A stretch of 64,000 bases of DNA from Brassica napus (GCF_020379485.1 NC_063452.1:27968770-28032769), one strand, 5' to 3'; counted from the first letter of the stretch, positions 46,338-58,205 are shown. A program made the numbers and translations. The notes: generated by a model from the letters alone, not told the origin.

Positions 46338-48393
46338 ATCGGAAAAACAGTCTTCGCTTGTTTTTTATGTGATTTAGGGTCCAGTGTGAATCTCATGCCC
46401 TACTCAGTTGCAAAACGCATGGGACTAACCAATTTCAAGCCAACCAGGATTTCATTGGTGTTCACAGACAGATCAGTCAAGTTGCTAGTAGGTGTTCTCG
46501 AAGACCTCCAAGTTCAAATTGGCAACACCACTGTTCCGGCGGATTTCGTGGTTCTGGAGCTAGAATATGAACCGAAAGACCCTCTCATTCTAGCCCAACC
46601 TTTCCTATGCACAGCTGATGCAATCATTGATATCCGCAATGGGAGGATCGATCTCCAACTGTGGGATATTGTGGTGAAGTTTGAGATGGACGAGCTACTC
46701 AAACGACCTATGCTGGATGGTCAGAACTTCACAATTGACAAAGAGAATGCCGCCTTGACCCCTCAACAAGGGATGATTGAAGAAATCCTAGCGGATGACC
46801 CTTTGGAAGTGGCTCTGACAAGAGCAGAGTCTGAGCAGAACACGTGCAACGTTGATGCTGATGGGTACGAGAAGATACTTGATTCGAGTAAAAGCATTGA
46901 GAAGATGGTCACTTTCCTGAGTCTGGGGGAGACGAGCAATCAGATTCCACCAGAAGGAGCAACTGCTCTTAAACGAGGGAACAAACCGGCCAGCCTGCTC
47001 GATGATTCCTGGAGCAAACTAAAGGCTCCAAAGATCGAATTAAAGTCCCTCCCAGCAGGACTCAGGTATGCGTTTCTTGGACCTAACTCCACATATCCTG
47101 TCATTGTGAACTCTGAGCTCAATAATGTGGAAACTGCTAAACTCTTGTGTGAATTGAGAAAACACCGTAAGGCAATAGGCTATTCATTAGAAGATATTCC
47201 TGGTATTTCACCTGATTTATGTATTCATAGAATACATCTAGAAGATGAATCGATGACTTCTATAGAACATCAGAGGCGGTTAAACCCAAATCTAAAAGAT
47301 GTTGTTAAGAAAGAGATAATGAAACTTCAAGAAGCTGGTGTAATCTATGCGATTTCTGATAGCAAGTGGGTTAGTCTTGTTCATGTAGTTCCTAAGAAAG
47401 AGGGGATTACCGTGGTTGCTAGTGAAAAGAATAAATTGATACCTACTAGGACAGTAACCTGTCACCGTATGTGCATTGATTTTCAAAAATTAAATACGGC
47501 TACACGAAAGGATCACTTCCCACTCCCATTCATTGATCAAATGCATGAGAGATTGGCTAACCACCCATATTACTGCTTTTTAGATGATTATTCAGGTTTC
47601 TTTCAGATTCCCATTCACCCAGACGATTAGGAGAAGACGACTTTCACGTGTCCCTACGGCACTTTTGCCTACAGGAGAATGCCATTTGGGTTGTGCAACG
47701 CTCATGCGACATTCCAGCGTTGCATGATGTCTATTTTCACTGACCTAATTGAAAACATAATGGAAGTTTTCATGGATGACTTTAGCGTCTATGGAAACTC
47801 CTTTTCTGTCTGTTTGTCAAACTTGTGCAGCGTCCTTCAGCGGTGTGAAGAGAAGCATCTCGTGCTAAATTGGGAGAATTGTCACTTCATGGTGCGAGAT
47901 GGGATTGTTCTAGGTCACAAAATCTCAGAAAAAGGAATCGAAGTGGACAAAGCAAAGATAGAGGTGATGATGAGTTTACAGCCTCCAAACTCTGTCAAAG
48001 GAATCAGGAGTTTCCTCGGACATGCTGGTTTCTACAGAAGGTTCATCCAGGACTTCTCCAAAATCACAAGACCACTCACTCGACCGCTCTGCAAGGAGAC
48101 AAAATTTGAGTTTGATGGCGATTGTTTGGGCGCTTTCCACACGACAAAGGAGCTCTAGTCAGCGCACCCATTGTGCAACCACCAGACTGGGAGCTTCCCT
48201 TCGAAATCATGACTGATGCTAGCGACTTTGCGGTTGGAGCAGTGCTCGGTCAACGAAAAGATAAGAAGCTTTACGTGATCTTTTATGCAAGCAGAACACT
48301 AGACGAAGCTCAATGCCGCTACGCAACTACAGAAAAAGAACTCCTGGCAATTGTCTTTGCTTTTGAAAAATTTAGATCTTACCTCGTTGGCTC
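46338..48393 (+). pseudogene. Athila protease, reverse transcriptase and start of RNase H, element F
   Basis: In frame after the TAG: protease active site FLCDLGSSVNLMP (Leu in place of Thr, usual for Athila-type proteases), then KLLCELRKHRKAIGYSLEDI, RT words (PHIHRI-like, CIDFQKLNTATRKDHFPLPF, catalytic VFMDDFSVYG, FLGHAGFYRRFI) and RNase H (DASDFAVGAVLG, ATTEKELLAIVFA). A stop TAG at 47628-47630 lies between HPDD and EKTTF. One base is missing near 48155 (KEL). Unlike element C, the Ty3-type RNase H keeps its acidic residues and there is no second RNase H. At GS (48389-48393) element E is inserted. Confidence 0.9.
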
Positions 48394-49831
48394 CGATATC
48401 ACTCAAATTACCCTAAGGAGTGATTTTACTCTCTCAAATAAGAGGTTCAATTGTAGTACTTAGGGATCGAATCCACAGAAAGCTAGGGCACACAGTAGAC
48501 TATAGAAATCAAGATTAAGCTAGGCAAACAGTTTATAAAGCAATAAATGAATGAAAGCAAGGTGAACAAAGTAGTTGTTCAATTGGTTGATTGGGGTTGT
48601 AAACAATTAGGAGAAATAGCTAGACCTAGGGATTTATCAATCAAGAGATTCAAAACTACAATTCAAGGATGCTAATGGTTTATGGATTCAATTCTAGAAC
48701 TTGATTTTAATAAGTAAGCAATCCAGCTCTCGCATGCAATTGCTAATCAGATATCTAAGTCCAGTCTCAGCTGTCGCTTATTGACTTGGAGTGAGTGTCG
48801 ATCGATGCTATGGCCTGAGCGTCGATTGATGCTTCCTTAGACAAGCATTAACCACCTAATCGATTAAGTTCAACTAGATTCCTAGACCAACTCTCGTATG
48901 TGCCTAGGTATCTAATCCAGCAGAGTTCGGGTTCCGTTAATTGATTGCACTTTTGTGCCTCTCAACTATCCTATGATTCTAGGTTCAAACAATTAGTCAC
49001 ACTGTCGTGCTATTCTAACTATTCCAGATCCTAGTATTACAAATCACCCTGGTGTAGAGATCTATAGATAATCTAGAAATCCTAATTTATTATCAATTTG
49101 ACATTAAGCTCATGAAATCCCTAAACCTAACAAGATGAATTACTCAGACATGCAAGCAATAACACAAGTTATAGTCCGAATAATATAATAGATAAATCAA
49201 TGGTAAAACCAATGGAGTTCCAATCAATCTCTAAAGGAGAATTGATCTTCTCTCCAAACCTAAGAAAAAACAATAGAATATGATAATAGAAAGCTAGTTG
49301 CCGTCAACAATGGCTAAGAAATACATAAACAGGGTTTCTGGTCGTCCATGGGTATTTTGGTAACTTGGTATGGCTTCTGGGCTTCAAACGGTCTTGAAAT
49401 ATGCTTGGCCCACGTTCTGGCATCACTGTCGATCGACACCAGTGCTGTGTTATCGATCGACAGTCCTTCATCTCCTCGACAGCTTCCTCTTGCGAGGCAG
49501 ACTGACCACTCTTCAGTAAAACATGCATAACTTCTGCTACAGGATGCTGATTAATCTCAAACCGGTGGCATTGGAAATTTAACTCAAAGCTCTATCTTTC
49601 TTTAAAATATGGTCTAAATCTAACGGTGGGAAGGTCTCCAACAATAGCTAGTCATCTGACACGTCTGTGCAGCTCTGCACTCAAAAGGCTCCAAAAGACA
49701 CCAAAATCACCACATTCCTCCAAATCGTCCCTGAAACTATAAATACTCTAAATAGACTCTATATAGAAGTAAATATGTATTAAAACTCTTATAGACCATG
49801 GCTAAAAGTGGGTAAAATCCATGGTCTATCA
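48394..49831 (-). repeat. 3' LTR of element E
   Basis: 1438 bases, starting TGATAGACCATGGATTTTAC and ending GAGTGATATCG on the minus strand. It contains two perfect TCGATCGAC motifs near 49430 and 49455. Confidence 0.92.
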
Positions 49832-49872
49832 ACTCCCCCTAGACTTACCCTTTTGCTTGTCCTCAAGCAAAA
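49832..49872 (-). other. Polypurine tract and hairpin of element E
   Basis: Minus strand: TTTTGCTTG-AGGA-CAAGCAAAA (49851-49872), then GGGTAAGTCTAGGGGGAGT ending at the LTR. Confidence 0.75.
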
Positions 49873-51857
49873 CAGACGGGCAGTCTCTCTGAAAGAGATT
49901 TGAAAACAACAGGGACTCACATGATTTAAAACTTAGAATCATCACCTCTGCAATATTGCAATCCACATCTAAGAAGTCCTAATCACAAAAGCACATTATA
50001 CCATATCCTAGCTTAGCAACCAAATTCACCTAGCCAACAACTTAGCAAATCCTGTCTGACATTCCCCTCTACCAACCTCATTTCTTAACATAAATAAAAG
50101 TACAGGCTTTACCTTGGGAGTATCGATCACAAGATGCAAGGATTTTCAAACACGTATCTGGATCTGCATTGAAACGTTAGTTCCTATCTTTTGTCTCTAC
50201 TAATTTCTCTCTACTAATTTTTCTATTTAGTCAAAGTCTGCTTTCATTGCAGGATCATTGACCAAGATTGGACAGGCTTCCTTGAATCAAGCCTTAATGG
50301 TGGTTGTCACCAAGTCCTGTTCACTTCTTTTTAACATATATCCAAGAATTCATGTGAAGCGAACCTTGATAATGGCCGCCACCAAGTACCATTCGAATTC
50401 TTTTTGTTGGAATCCTTATGAAGCAAACCTTAATGGTTGTAGCCACCAAGTCATGTTCGGATTCCACCTAACTAACACCTATTATATATATATATTTATA
50501 TTTTTTTTCTTTTTCATTTTTTTCTTTCTTTTTTCGTTTTTTTTTTGTTTGAAAATAAATATCTCTACCTATAAATCTAAGGTCGAAATAGAGAGAGAAA
50601 AAATGATAAATCTACACAAGGCTTTACCTTCCAGGCCTGTTTTGAAGAATCCGATCCCATGTATACCAAGCCCCAAGACAAGCAGTTGTGTCAGGTTTAG
50701 TGTTGGAGGTCATCTTTGGTTCTTTCAAACAATCTCAGCAAGTGTGAATAGTTGACATGTTGATCCACTTTTGTATCTTTAGTACTATCTGCAATCAGTA
50801 AGTATAGAATGGTACTAAAGAGTGGTTAGATAACAAGCAAAAATCTAATAAGTTCATTATCCCCTTTTTAACTCAATAAAACTTTTTTTTTGAAAACATT
50901 TAATAAGACTCACAATAAACTAAGTATCGGTAAATCTCCCCCTAGACTTAAATTACACTGTCCCCAGTGTATATCTAGTCAGAGTTATGGTGATAAATAA
51001 ATCATAAGTACTCAATTTAACAAGTTAGAACGATATACCTGACCGGATTAAGTGTTGATCGATGGAAAGGAGTTACCATCGGTCGCTACAGGTAATGTAC
51101 TGTCGATCGATATCGACATGCTCTCATCGGTCGATATGCTAGGCAATCGTCTACTCAGAACTTTTTTTCTATATATATATATATTCTAAATAGCTAACTA
51201 AACACAAAATATTAGTAAACCTCCCCCAGACTTAAACAACACTATCTCCAGTGTTATACAGTCTAAGATCAGTGGGGAAATAAATCATAAGGACAATATT
51301 TAACAAGGAAAACTGTATACCTGACTTTGATATGAGTGTCGACCAACATCGTTAAGTGGCGATCAATACTCTTGAAGCTGTGGCGATCGACACAGTTAAA
51401 TGGCGATCGATCGATACTAGTGATGCTCTGTCGATCGATGTTGCGCAGTCATCGTCGATCCTTTGCAAACTCGTCTTCCTCGGGGTTTTTTTTTTTTGAC
51501 ATACAATAAATAAAAACTTTAATCAGTAACAATCTAAACTAAACTGAAAGAAATTACCTAATAGTGGGTTGCCTCCCACTCAGTGCTTTGTTATAGTCAT
51601 TTAGCTTGACTTTGGAGATGTGCTTTAGTCCGGATGAGGATGTGTACTTGCTCCAGAGCAAGTCTCAGTGTCTCTCTTCCTCATTTTGTTGATGCAGTGG
51701 AGAAAAGCTCTTGCAGAAACTTCTCCATTTTCTCTCAGCTCTGGATCACATAGCACTCAAACCTTGGTAAAAGGTTTAGAACTTCCTCTGCAGCGCACTC
51801 TATACTCAAGACTTCCCTTTTGACATTGCAAAGGGACTAGTGGCATGAAATCTGCAT
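49873..51857. other. Non-coding region of element E
   Basis: No RT or integrase homology seen in any frame. It holds three diverged copies of a segment with CCTTAATGG and GCCACCAAG at about 50290, 50365 and 50430, a T-rich tract at 50480-50560, two near-repeated CCCCCAGACTTAAA blocks (50940 and 51220) next to CACTGTCCCCAGTG-type words, TCGATCGA motifs at 51110-51430, and the post-pol two-hairpin element (51564-51611). Confidence 0.75.
51564..51613 (-). ncRNA. Conserved post-pol element, Athila type, copy in E
   Basis: Minus strand: AGTCAAGCTAAATGACT hairpin, CAAAGCACT, then GTGGG-AGGCAA-CCCAC hairpin. Same order and spacing as at 57908-57957, although E has no pol. Confidence 0.55.
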
Positions 51858-54041
51858 CTACATTCCTTTTCTTTTTCTTCTTTCTATTCTTGGACCTTCC
51901 CCCAGACTTAGACTTTTCAGTCTTGGGCTTTTCTGAAAGTCGGAGGGTGTCGACCGATGCTGAAGGCTTCGTGTCGTCGATTCTGAAGACTGAGAGTTGT
52001 CCGATGCTGAAGTCTGATTGTCGGTCGATTCTGAGGACTGGAAGTCGACCGATGCTGCAATTCTAATGTCGACCGGCGCTGATTCTGGTATTGCAGGCTC
52101 GTGATTTGAATCAGCTGTAGGTCCTGGATCTTCAAACATCTCTATGCATGAAATAAGCTCCTCACTTTTCTTCTTTTCCATGTGATCATAGAAGACAGTT
52201 TCATCAACATTAGTCAGACACATCTTATTTCTCTTAAGATCACAAACTGCCCCCACTGTAGCCATGAAGGCTCTTCCAAAAAGGAGTGGAGATGTCTTGC
52301 CTGATTTGATATCCATAGCATGAAAGTCCACATGGATAATGCATTCCCCTATCTCCACCTTAACATTCTTGATCATGCCTGCTGAGTTTACTCGGGAGCT
52401 ATCCACGAATGTGAAACTATCTTTAGAAGGTTCCATCTTCAGCCCTAATAGCTCAGCAGTGTCTATGGCCATGATGCTGACTGCAGATCCAGTATCGCAT
52501 AGGGCGTTTGGTAAATGGTGGCTATGTATAGAACATGGAATCAGGAACTTTCCAGGATCTTGTTCCTTCTTAAGTGTCCTCTTGGGTTTACGGCTGACTT
52601 TGTTGAATAGGAGCTCAATATCCTTATCAGTCTCTCTGCTCTCTCTGAAGAAATTACCAAGTCTATACTTATGATATGCATCCTCGAAAGACATATCCTT
52701 AGGAACCCTCTTCACCCTCTTGTGAAATCCTTCAAGTTCCTCTTTGTTAACTTCTCGCCTGAGGTGTTTGGGAATATAGGGTTTCCTAGATTTCACTCTC
52801 TTCTCAACTGGAATTTCTACTTTCGTTGCCTGCTTTCTCATGGAAGGTTCATATCCGTCTGTTTGGTGTCGATCGATACGTGGTAGATGTCGTCGATCGA
52901 CACTCTCAACGAAAGAGGTTTCAGCTAGGGTTTGCTTTTGCTCTCGTGCTTCTGCAAATTGCTGACTTATCTTCTCTATTGTCTTCAAGCAAACTGATGT
53001 CTGAGATGGATTTCGAGAGGCCTTCAAGCGGTGTGCATCAAGATCTGGTAAACGTACTTGGTATGGTATTGGTGGTTGTCGATCGCTGCTCTTCTGTTGT
53101 TGTCGATCGATGTTCCCATGTTGTTGTCGATCGATTACATTGTGTTGTTGTCGATCGATGTTGTCCCTTTTAACTCGAGCTAGGGTGGGAGAATGCGGGT
53201 GTCGAGCGGCAAAATCTGAGTGGCTCTTAATTCGAACAGTTTTGTCTGATCCCAAAAGTGGTGTCGATCGATGCTCGGCTGATGATGTCGATCGGTGCTC
53301 AGCTGTTGATGTCGGTTGACACCAGTACAAGCTGCCTATGGACATGCAGCTTTCGACTAGGAAAGCATCTTCTTCCAGTTTTTCCTGCTCGAGCACTACC
53401 CCAAAGTCATCTGAGAAGGCATTAACCTGGTGCCTCTCACTTTCCACAGCTTTCCCTTTGACCAAAGCTTCTTGCTTCTTCATAGCTTCTGCAGTCTGAG
53501 AAACCTGGGCATCTAGCATCATGACATGGGCATCTAAGGTTTCAAGTTTTCCATTCAGCTCGTTGTAGAGAACATCCAACCTCAGATTTAAGTATACACT
53601 CGTCTTCTGCTGAATTTTCAGGACCTTCTCTATCATAGATTCGATCTTTTCTATATAGCCCTGATCCTCATCCTTCTCTATAGCATGTTCTACCAACGAG
53701 ACTTCATGTACAAAACCAATCTCAGCCTCAACGATCTTGTCACTATCCATTGAAGCTGATTTTATCTTGTGCATATCCAGATTTTTGGAACTCTTGCTAG
53801 ACATCAAGTTCTCAATCAGTCTCTTAGCTTCCTCTGGGGTCCTTGTCTCGAAGTTTCCTTCGCTTGCAGTATCCAGCATCACATGATATCGTACATCAAT
53901 ACCCTTACAGAATTTCTTCAACAGCTGAATCTCCGTAAAACAATGATGTGAACAGTCCCTTTGGTATCTCCTAAACCTTTCCCAAGAGCTTTTGAAAGCT
54001 TCTGTAGGTCCCTGAGAGAATGCCCAAATTTTATCTCTCAT
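51858..54041 (-). CDS. gag C-terminal region and protease of element E (727 residues)
   Basis: One open frame. Residues 1-100 complete the gag capsid region (GPTEAFKSSWERFRRYQRDC, LLKKFCKGID). Then come a coiled coil (LDAHVMMLDAQVSQTAEAMK), short repeats of NIDRQQH/STAEHRST type built on TCGATCGA DNA, a basic stretch (KPYIPKHLRREVNKEELEGF) and, from about residue 500, a protease with intact ALCDTGSAVSIM and LLFGRAFMATVGAVC. The last 70 residues are Ser/Gln-rich repeats. The true gag start is upstream; a one-base shift at about 54045 separates it from 54062-54786. Protease cuts Gag; no RT follows. Confidence 0.85.
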   Translation of the reverse strand: MRDKIWAFSQGPTEAFKSSWERFRRYQRDCSHHCFTEIQLLKKFCKGIDVRYHVMLDTASEGNFETRTPEEAKRLIENLMSSKSSKNLDMHKIKSASMDSDKIVEAEIGFVHEVSLVEHAIEKDEDQGYIEKIESMIEKVLKIQQKTSVYLNLRLDVLYNELNGKLETLDAHVMMLDAQVSQTAEAMKKQEALVKGKAVESERHQVNAFSDDFGVVLEQEKLEEDAFLVESCMSIGSLYWCQPTSTAEHRSTSSAEHRSTPLLGSDKTVRIKSHSDFAARHPHSPTLARVKRDNIDRQQHNVIDRQQHGNIDRQQQKSSDRQPPIPYQVRLPDLDAHRLKASRNPSQTSVCLKTIEKISQQFAEAREQKQTLAETSFVESVDRRHLPRIDRHQTDGYEPSMRKQATKVEIPVEKRVKSRKPYIPKHLRREVNKEELEGFHKRVKRVPKDMSFEDAYHKYRLGNFFRESRETDKDIELLFNKVSRKPKRTLKKEQDPGKFLIPCSIHSHHLPNALCDTGSAVSIMAIDTAELLGLKMEPSKDSFTFVDSSRVNSAGMIKNVKVEIGECIIHVDFHAMDIKSGKTSPLLFGRAFMATVGAVCDLKRNKMCLTNVDETVFYDHMEKKKSEELISCIEMFEDPGPTADSNHEPAIPESAPVDIRIAASVDFQSSESTDNQTSASDNSQSSESTTRSLQHRSTPSDFQKSPRLKSLSLGEGPRIERRKRKGM

Positions 54042-54786
54042 CTCTTCAGCCCTTGCATCATCTAAAATTCAGTCATAAACTCAGTCCTGACATCATTCCA
54101 TGTAGTGAGAGATCCTGGTGGTAGGCATCTCAGCCAATTTTTAGCATTCCCAGAGAGAGAATATTTGAACAGCTTGCAGAAGATGTAGTCTTTGGTTGCT
54201 TCATCCTCCTGGATGCCAGACACAAAGTTTTCGAGTGTCTCAATATGGTCTAGAGGATTTTCATCTGGAAGACCAAGATAAGGGTGCTGACCCACATGAG
54301 AGAAGTGTGTGTGGTGTATTTGAAATCCCTAGATTTCTAGAGGTCGAATCGCAGACCTGTTAATGTAGAACTGACTAGGCCTGGTGAAATCTGCTAACGA
54401 TCTCTAAAGAGAAACTTTATCCTCGGTGGCAGCAGATGGCTCAAGGATTGCAGTCCCTTGTCCTTCTATCTTCTGACATGCTGCATTACACAGATGACCT
54501 CCAGGGTCATGCAGGTCTCCATTCTCATCCCTCTGTAGCACAAGTATCGCGACCATCTTCGAGTTAAAATTTCGATCGTCGCTCTGTCACAAATGTCGAT
54601 GGACGTAGTAGAGGTGGTGTCGATCGATGTAATAGAGGTAGTGTCGATCGACGTAGTAGATGTGGTGTCGATCGATGATGCACGGTTCTCTTTGCGGATT
54701 AAGCGTTCCAAACGTGCTGGGTCTGAGAAGAAAATTAATTCCTCCTTGCTGCTTCTGGTACTGGTAGGCATGTACCTGAAAGACAA
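54042..54786 (-). pseudogene. gag N-terminal region of element E (two frames)
   Basis: Piece 54786-54466 has MPTSTRSSKEELIFFSDPARL, then a repeat SIDTTSTTSIDTTSITSID encoded by a roughly 30-bp tandem repeat with TCGATCGA at its core. Piece 54295-54062 is the gag domain: HIETLENFVSGIQ, NAKNWLRCLPPGSLTTW. Frames change at about 54470-54300 and again at 54045. Confidence 0.82.
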
Positions 54787-54867
54787 GAAATTTTTTTATG
54801 TAAATAACTATGACAGTAAATAAAACCTATACTAAACCTATTAATCAAGTCTAATGGCGATCAAAGC

Positions 54868-54885
54868 TCCCCGGCAACGGCGCCA
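54868..54885 (-). other. Primer-binding site of element E
   Basis: TGGCGCCGTTGCCGGGGA on the minus strand, the Athila-type primer site, four bases inside the 5' LTR. Confidence 0.88.
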
Positions 54886-54889
54886 AATT

Positions 54890-56326
54890 AGATATCACTC
54901 AAATTACCCTAAGGAGTAATTTTACTCTCTCAAATAAGATGTTCAATTGTAGTACTTAGGGATCGAATCCACAGAGAGCTAGGTCACACAATAGACTATA
55001 GAAATCAAGATTAAGCTAGACAAACAGTTTATAAAGCAGTAAATGAATGAAAGCAAGGTGAACAAAGTAGTTGTTCAATTGGTTGATTTGGGTTGTAAAC
55101 AATTAGGAGAAATAGCTAGACCTAGGGATTTATCAATCAAGAGATTCAAAACTACAATTAAAGGATGCTAATGGTTTATAGATTCAATTCTAGAACTCGA
55201 TTTTAATAAGTAAGCAATCCCGCTCTCGCATGCAATTGCTAATCAGATGTCTAAGTCCAGTCTCAGCTATCGCTTATTGACTTGGAGTGAGTGTCGATCT
55301 ACGCTATGGCCTGAGTGTCGATCGATTCTTCCTTAGACAAGAATTAACGACCTAATCGATTAAGTTCAACTAGATTCCTAGACCAACTCTCGTATGCACC
55401 TAGGTATTTAATCCAGCAGAGCTTGGGTTCCGTTAATTGATTGCACTTTCGTGCCTCTCAATTGTCCTCTGATTCTCGGTTCAAACAATTAGTCACACTG
55501 TAGTGCTATTCTAACTATTCCAGATCCTAGTATTACAAATCACCCTGGTGTAGAGATCTATAGATAATCTAGCAATCCTAATTTATTATCAGCTTGACAT
55601 TAAGCTCATGAAATCCCTAAACCTAACAAGATGAATTACTCAGACATGCAAGCAATAACACAAATCATAGTCTGAATAATATAATAGATAAATCAATGGT
55701 AAAACCAATGAAGTTCCAATCAATCTCTAAAAGAGAATTGATCTTCTCTCCAAACCTAAGAGAAAACAATATAATATGATAATAGAGAGTTTGTTGCCGT
55801 CAACAATGGTTTAGAAATACATAAATAGGGTTCTTGTCGTCCATGGGTATTTTGGTAACTTGGTGTGGCTTCTGGGCTTCAAACGGGCTTGAAATATGCT
55901 TGGCCCACGTTCTGGAATCACTGTCGATCGACACCAGTGCTGTGTTATCGATCGACAGTCCTTCATCTCCTCGACAGCTTCCTCTTGCGAGGCAGACTGA
56001 CCACTCTTCAGTAAAACGGGCATAACCTCTGCTACAGGATGCTGATTGATCTCAAACCGGTGGCATTGGAAAGCTAACTCAAAGCTATATCTTGTTTAAG
56101 AAGATGGTCTCAATCTAACGGTGGGAAGGTCTCCAACAATAGCTAGACATCTGACACGTCTGTGCAGCTCTGCACTCAAAAGACTCCAAAAGACACCAAA
56201 ATCACCACATTCCTCCAAATCGTCCCTGAACCTGTAAATACTCTAAATAGACTCTATATAGTAGTAAATATGTATTAAAACACTTATAGACCATGGCTAA
56301 AAGTGGGTAAAATCCATGGTCTATCA
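54890..56326 (-). repeat. 5' LTR of element E
   Basis: 1437 bases, colinear with 48394-49831, differing mainly by single bases. Confidence 0.92.
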
Positions 56327-57898
56327 GGCTCCAAGGTGATAGTGCACACGGACCACGCAGCGTTGAGATACTTACTAACAAAGAAGGATGCTAAACCAAG
56401 GCTGCTTCGATGGATCTTATTGCTTCAAGAATTTGAACTAGAAATCAAGGACAAAAAGGGCATCGAGAATGGCGACGCAGATCACCTTTTCAGAATGAAG
56501 ATAGATGAAGACACAACACTTTGAGACAGCCTTCCTGTCGAGCACGTCTACTCGATCAGTTTCGGAAGCATCACAGAACAACCGCTCCGTCCAGATTGCT
56601 CCAGCGTACTGGAACACCTTGTCTGTGCGATTAAAAAGCAATACCCCAATCTTCCATGGTTTGCTGAGATTGCCAACTATTTGGCCGCTGAGAAAGAACC
56701 AGTCAAATTCACTGGCAATGATAAACGAAAATTCCTAAGAGGCGCCAGACATTACTATTGGGATGAGCCATATTTGTACCGAAACTGCAAGGATGGAGTA
56801 TTCCGACGGTGTGTATCAGAGTTTGAGATTCCATGAATCCTCTTTCACTGTCACGGCTCCTCTTATGCAGGGCACTTTGCAACATTTTAAATCGTTTCCA
56901 AGATTCTCCAAGCCTGGTTTGGGTGGCCAACAATTTTCCAAGATGCCCACTCCTACATCTCTCGGTGCGACTCATGCCAGCGCCAAGGGAATATCAGTAA
57001 ACGGAATGGGATTGATTTCATGGGACCATTCCCACCATCCTTCAAGAACGAGTACGTATTGGTGGCAGTTGACTACGTTTCTAAGTGGGTGGAAGCAATT
57101 TCCAGTCCCACAAATGACGCAAAGGTGGTGACTAAGATGTTCAAAACCATAATCTTTCCAAGATTTTGGGTACCACGAGTAGTCATCAGCGATGGGGGTA
57201 GTCACTTCATCAACAAGATCTTTGCAGGTCTATTGAAAAAGAATGGCGTGAAATACAAGGTAGCCACACCATATCACCCTCAAACAATTGGTCAAGTGGA
57301 AGTGTCAAACAGAGAGATCAAGAGCATCCGGCAGAAAACAGTTAACACAAGTCGCAAGGATTGGTCGCTCAAGCTAGACAACGCTCTCTGGGCTTACAGA
57401 ACAGCCTACAAAACACCAGTCGGGACCACTCCCTACAACCTGGTGTACGGTAAAGCTTGTCACCTGCCGGTTGAGTTGGAGTACAAGGCAGCATGGGCTT
57501 TGAAACTACTCAACTTCGACATCAAACCAGCAGCAGAGAGACGATCCATGCAAATCCACGAGCTGGAGGAAATTAGGCATCTCGCCTATGAAAGCTCAAA
57601 AATCTACAAGGAGCGAACTAAAGCCTATCATGACAAGAGAATCATCAGCCAAAACTTTCAGCCTAAGGATCAGGTGCTCCTTTTTAACTCCAGGCTACGA
57701 CTGTTCCATGGAAAGCTGCGATCATGATGGTCCGGACCATTCACCATTAAAGAGGTCCGCCCCTACGGTGCTGTTGTGTTGCTGGACACAAAAGGTGAGG
57801 AATTTGTTGTCAATGGTGAACGACTAAAGCCATATCTTGCTGAGACAACAATCGCAGAGGGTGAAGAAATTTCCCAAAGCGATCCTTCTTTAGCCTAA
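56327..57898 (+). pseudogene. End of RNase H and integrase of Athila element F
   Basis: It resumes [15 protein letters not shown], with catalytic Asp and His, followed by a linker. Integrase has a zinc finger (CHGSSYAGHF and RCDSCQRQG) and catalytic words [16 protein letters not shown] and GQVEVSNRE, then a C-terminal domain (GPFTIKEVRPYGAVVLLD) to a TAA at 57896. Defects are an early TGA at 56522, stops near 56836 and 56889, several frameshifts, a probable in-frame loss of about 16 codons between NISKRN and GIDFMG, and TGA at 57725. Confidence 0.9.
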
Positions 57899-57907
57899 CA
57901 AGCTAAC

Positions 57908-57957
57908 CAAGTCAAGCTAGTGACTTAAACTAAGCGCTTGGTGGGAGGCAACCCACT
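57908..57957 (+). ncRNA. Conserved post-pol two-hairpin element, Athila type, copy in F
   Basis: AGTCA-AGCTAG-TGACT (57910-57925), TAAGCGCTTG, then GTGGG-AGGCAA-CCCAC (57941-57956), ten bases after the pol stop codon. Matching copies are in E and G. Function unknown; position between pol and the env-like gene suggests RNA processing or translation control. Confidence 0.55.
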
Positions 57958-58205
57958 GGTGAGTGTAAATATTTCTTTTAGATTTTTATTTTGTGTTTCT
58001 TTTAATTTATTTGCAGGATACAAATCAGAAAACCCCGAGTTACTCAACCAGAACAGCCTCCAGCTGTTCTTGATTCGGAGCAGCTGCTCCGCTAAGGTAA
58101 GTTTCTTGGGACCCAAAAAAAAAAAAAATTATATTAGATTTGATATAACTTTGTAAAATTGAGGAAAACCCTAGCAAGTGGGAAGTGGGGCACGAAGTGG
58201 GTGCC

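Larger units (their letters stand above)
48394..56326 (-). mobile_element. Athila-type element E, non-autonomous, inserted in RNase H of F
   Basis: Nearly equal LTRs (48394-49831 and 54890-56326) are flanked by GGCTC (48389-48393 and 56327-56331). On the minus strand: LTR, intact primer site, gag, protease, about 2 kb non-coding with the conserved post-pol element, hairpin-PPT, LTR. There is no RT, RNase H or integrase. By hand count the first 330 aligned LTR bases differ at about 11 positions (about 3%), so the insertion is fairly young. Confidence 0.93.

Noticed and set aside
50258..50755. 165-residue protein with a phenylalanine-rich membrane-like stretch
   Set aside because: The stretch is a T-rich simple repeat in the non-coding part of element E; other families show no such protein.
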